Translations under genes and position numbers: made by a program
The notes under the pieces: model-generated
Told to the model about the DNA's origin: nothing
The model's input: only the letters and a program-made list of their open reading frames with translations
The model's database searches: none
In this document: positions 61,063 to 64,000 of the stretch, piece by piece
How positions within the stretch are numbered: the stretch's first letter is position 1
How the letters are laid out: every line of letters starts with the position of its first letter
Source: Synanceia verrucosa
Taxonomy: Eukaryota; Chordata; Actinopteri; Perciformes; Synanceiidae
Length of the DNA: 64,000 bases
Direction: 5' to 3'
Assembly: GCA_029721515.1 (NCBI GenBank)
Contig: CM056550.1
Location: forward strand, 16,243,119 to 16,307,118

Positions 61063-61368
61063 AAACTCTGAGTGACTTGTTCCAGTGTTTTTGGCCATTT
61101 TGAGTCATATTTCTAGACCAACAAAATATTTAGTACTATGTCTCTGAAAACAGTGAATAGCTCAAATGAAAGAAGAGACTCTCTATTTCATCATGAAAAA
61201 AAATGTTTGTTTTTACCTTGTTCCATTCTTGTTTTATTCTTTATGCTTTGACTACATCTCCCAGAAGCCCCAGCATTACTCACAGGCTGCGTGAGAACGC
61301 CCTCTTGTGCCAGATGCTGAAAAAAGAAAGATGTGCATATACGTCTTTGGCACACAAAGAGTTAAAGC
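61063..61368 (+). mobile_element. Non-autonomous dispersed element, copy 2
   Basis: Second, shorter copy of the element at 23411-23855, lacking about 117 bp of its middle. The right end ACACAAAGAGTTAAAG (61353-61368) is the inverse of the left end of copy 1. It keeps ACGCCCTCTTGTGCC at 61297-61311. Confidence 0.6.
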
Positions 61369-62507
61369 AGATTCTTCCGATGACTAAAAAAGGAACGAAA
61401 AAAAAAAAATAAATAATAGTAGCTGACAGAATTAAGAGAGGCAACGTTTTGGCTAAAATATAATCACTTTTCCATGACTGAAGCATTTTGAGTTGACGTT
61501 AATTAAACTAGACGTTTTTTCATTGGAGGATAAAAATGACTAAACTAAGACGTTTCCATCTTGAGATTATCACTAAATCTAAATTAGCTGCCAAAGTTAA
61601 CACAGCAATGAGTGTCCAGTAAAATGTAAATGAGCAGTGAGCTGAGTGTGAGCGGCCAGAGCTCATCAGGATGCACAGTGTGATGGAGGATCATGTCAGC
61701 TCAGCCCAAACAGGCAACAAAAAGCCACCGGGAGATAAAAGGCTGCTTCCCTTCACCTCAGCAGCCTCAATACTTCATGTATTACTGAGAGAACCAGTGA
61801 CTGACCACCGCTGTGCTGCAGCACCACCAACCACAGGGAGAAGACAATTAGCCAGCTTATCTTCCACCTCAGGTCAAATTAAAGTCACGGATGTTTATCT
61901 TTGTTTAGGAGAAAAAAATCCACATAAAGTGCTTCTAAAACACAAAATGAGCAGCCAGTGCAGAGCAATAAAGGAGATGAGTGCAGGAAAGATCAGTAAA
62001 AACAGTCTGAGACAGAAGGTTCCAGACAAGGTGAAGAAACAACAAGGATACGATGAATAAAAAGCCAAGGTTTAAAGAACGGAGCATTGATTCCGGTTTG
62101 CTGTAAATCCTTCATAAGCTGCTAATGAAACTTAAATCATCTGCAGGGAACAGGTTTGTATCATCCAGAGGGGAATAAGACTGAATCTAATGAACACGTC
62201 AACAGATCATGGCTTCAGGGGAAGTTTTCAAACACAGAACAAACTATGTGGATATGAAGGATCCAAGTCAAGAGATGAGCCGCTGAATACTAAGAAGAGC
62301 CTCAGACGTCACACAGAGGGGCTGAAAACAGTCAACGAGTCAAAGTGTCCTCTGTGGTTTTAAAGGGAAAAGTTTGTCCTATAGCCTCTCATGTGTTTCA
62401 CAATGTCTTTTCAAATAAAGGTATATATGTCTGTGTTCTGGTGACACCTTGACTGAGTCATCTGCGCCGTGCACACCAACAACCAGGACGGTCGTTTGAA
62501 TCAGCAC

Positions 62508-62532
62508 TTCCAACATGTCACACATGTTGGAA
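62508..62532. repeat. 25-bp palindrome
   Basis: TTCCAACATGT, CAC, ACATGTTGGAA: perfect 11-bp arms. It lies 90 bp past the donor side of the candidate exon at 62622. It is not spaced like a p53 site. Confidence 0.6.
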
Positions 62533-62621
62533 CACAACCTGTGTTAAATATGGACCGTCGCATGAAGCTGAAGGAGGAGGCCGGGGAAACGTGATTAAAG
62601 CCTGCATTTCCGATCACTTAC

Positions 62622-62696
62622 TTCTCCATTAGGGAGATTAATGAGGGTGGCGCAGGCCGGGGACGCCGGCTCCTCTGTGAAAAATGACGCTATTAC
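62622..62696 (-). CDS. Candidate in-frame cassette exon in upstream intron
   Basis: Seen in sequence: 75 nt on the gene strand, preceded by a long T tract ending TCCCAAACAG and followed by a perfect GTAAGT donor. Only phase 0 is open. It reads 25 codons starting VIASFFTEEP and ending LINLPNGE. The exon after it at 46621 starts in phase 0, so inclusion would keep the grid1 frame. I do not know this peptide from any GluD protein. It would fall inside the amino-terminal domain, where an insertion is unexpected. It may be a decoy, a fish-specific alternative exon, or a conserved splicing regulatory element. Confidence 0.25.
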
Positions 62697-62958
62697 CTGT
62701 TTGGGATGAAAAAAAAAAAAAGTGTGTGTGTTTTAGAAAAATTTCACAGTGCACTGTTCACTGCTGCTGGTTTAAACGTACACTGTGTGTGTGTGTGTAC
62801 ACATCAATTAGTGTGTACATGCTTATGTGAGGTGTAGCTGTGTGCGGGCGGAGGAGTGAACGTCAATCAATCCATCGAGTGTTTGGCAGATATTTTAAAT
62901 GCAAAGATCCTGTTCCAGGCGTCAACACACACACATCACTCTGTGACAGAGCCTGCAG

Positions 62959-62986
62959 GGTGTGTGTGTGTGTGTGTGTGTGTGTT
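62959..62986. repeat. (GT)n microsatellite
   Basis: About 13 GT units. A shorter GT run is at 62783-62800. Confidence 0.95.
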
Positions 62987-64000
62987 GCACTGCAGTCAGC
63001 AGCTGGATGAGCCTCTCTGGTTGGATATAACAGCTGCAGATTAGAGTTACAGGTGAGGTGAACGTTGTGGTTTAGCTCTCGAGGACACTGAGCTTATTTC
63101 TTCTTTGTTGTTTCTTTTTAAACGACATTTAGAATTTGGATTTCGTGATTGTACATTATGGGTTTGGAGGAGTCTTAGAGGAGGAGTTTTAGATATGATG
63201 GAGGACAGTGGATCAGATCTTTAAACATACTTCAGCAGGACTTTCAGAGAGAATAAAAATGCCACAGAGAGCTTCACTTTTTTGGGATTAGGTTGATTTT
63301 TCTGAGGTTTTGCACAGCAAACAAAAGCAGCTGTTTCACAAAAAGCTATTTCTCAATTAATATCCATCAACACATGTTAATATCTGCTCATTATATTCAG
63401 TCTTTTCAAAATAAACTACTTGGTTAGGTTTAGGAAAGAATTACAGTTTGGCTAAGTGTCGAAACTTCCTCGACAAATGAATCAACACTGACTTCTGGTT
63501 TCAAGCAGAACACGAACAGAACAATCTTTTAGCTCTTTTTCTCCTTCCTCGTTCCTCCATGGTTACATGGGTTCTGTCGTATTTTTCTTCTGCATCACAT
63601 TTTAGCTTTGCATGTCGGGGTAGTTTAAACAGAGTATAAATATCTCTGAGAAGACTCACTACATGTTCACAATGTCTGCTTTTTAAATCAAATTCTCAGT
63701 GTCCTGCAAAATATCACACATATTATAAAGTCATTCAAAAACATTACAAATCCTACTTTGCCTTTTTTAAATTATCACTCCAGTTTGATGAATTGTGAAT
63801 GTTATTTTATAAAAAAGACACAATAGAGCTGCACTACGCTCCCATATAGAGCAGAGTGAACATGTGAAAAACATGAGACCTTCAGTGATTTGAAAAGACG
63901 AACACGAGGGAGCGGAGAGTCGTGTTCAGCAGCTCTGCTTATTATCTGATCCACTAGATGTTGGACTGCAGAATGAATGGAGAGGTGCGCTTTTTAAAAA

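Larger units (their letters stand above)
46675..64000 (-). other. grid1 intron, partial (upstream of first exon seen)
   Basis: At least 17.3 kb of intron, continuing past the window. It holds CA and AT microsatellites, a fold-back element, a Tc1/mariner derivative, two dispersed repeats and the candidate cassette exon at 62622-62696. The expected previous grid1 exon was not found. Confidence 0.8.

Noticed and set aside
62508..62532. p53 response element
   Set aside because: The two CATG cores are 9 bp apart rather than the 10 bp of a contiguous p53 full site.
46675..64000. miR-346 hairpin, known in a GRID1 intron in mammals
   Set aside because: No sequence resembling it was noticed. In mammals it lies in an early intron that is probably outside this window.

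Overview
The window is a piece of a vertebrate, almost certainly teleost fish, nuclear genome. The evidence is GT-AG introns, dense CA/GT microsatellites, a tRNA-derived SINE, CR1/L2/Rex-type LINE tails, a Tc1/mariner derivative and several short dispersed repeats typical of ray-finned fish. There is no prokaryotic-style gene, operon or CRISPR array.

One protein-coding gene explains all convincing coding sequence: a delta-type ionotropic glutamate receptor on the minus strand, best matching GluD1 (grid1) rather than GluD2. Eleven consecutive internal exons were placed with splice sites. In gene order they are 46621-46674, 40396-40569, 37273-37434, 34217-34336, 19591-19692, 17622-17744, 16982-17056, 16503-16848, 14304-14442, 8349-8544 and 5659-5825. 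They join in frame into 1658 nt, about 552 codons. They cover the second half of the amino-terminal domain, the S1 half of the ligand-binding domain, M1, the pore loop M2, M3 and most of S2. The signal peptide and first half of the amino-terminal domain should lie beyond 64000. The end of S2, M4 and the C-terminal tail should lie left of position 1.

Everything else is intron. 1-5658 is the partial downstream intron, with a roughly 167-bp tandem repeat at its far end and a decayed LINE reverse-transcriptase piece. 5826-19590 holds the exons for the channel and ligand-binding core, with two introns under 600 bp. 19693-34216 is a repeat-rich 14.5-kb intron with a SINE, a 44-bp minisatellite of about 20 copies, LINE tails and CTCF-like motifs. 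34337-46620 holds the amino-terminal-domain exons with moderate introns. 46675-64000 is a partial intron with a fold-back element, a Tc1 derivative and one candidate unannotated cassette exon.

The most interesting points are in the receptor. A His sits where I expect the pore-loop Q/R-site Gln, and the M3 signature reads SYTANLAAY rather than SYTANLAAF. The ligand-contacting Arg and Asp are kept. I see no wholly new multi-gene system here. Comparisons with mammalian GluD1 are from memory, not from an alignment.
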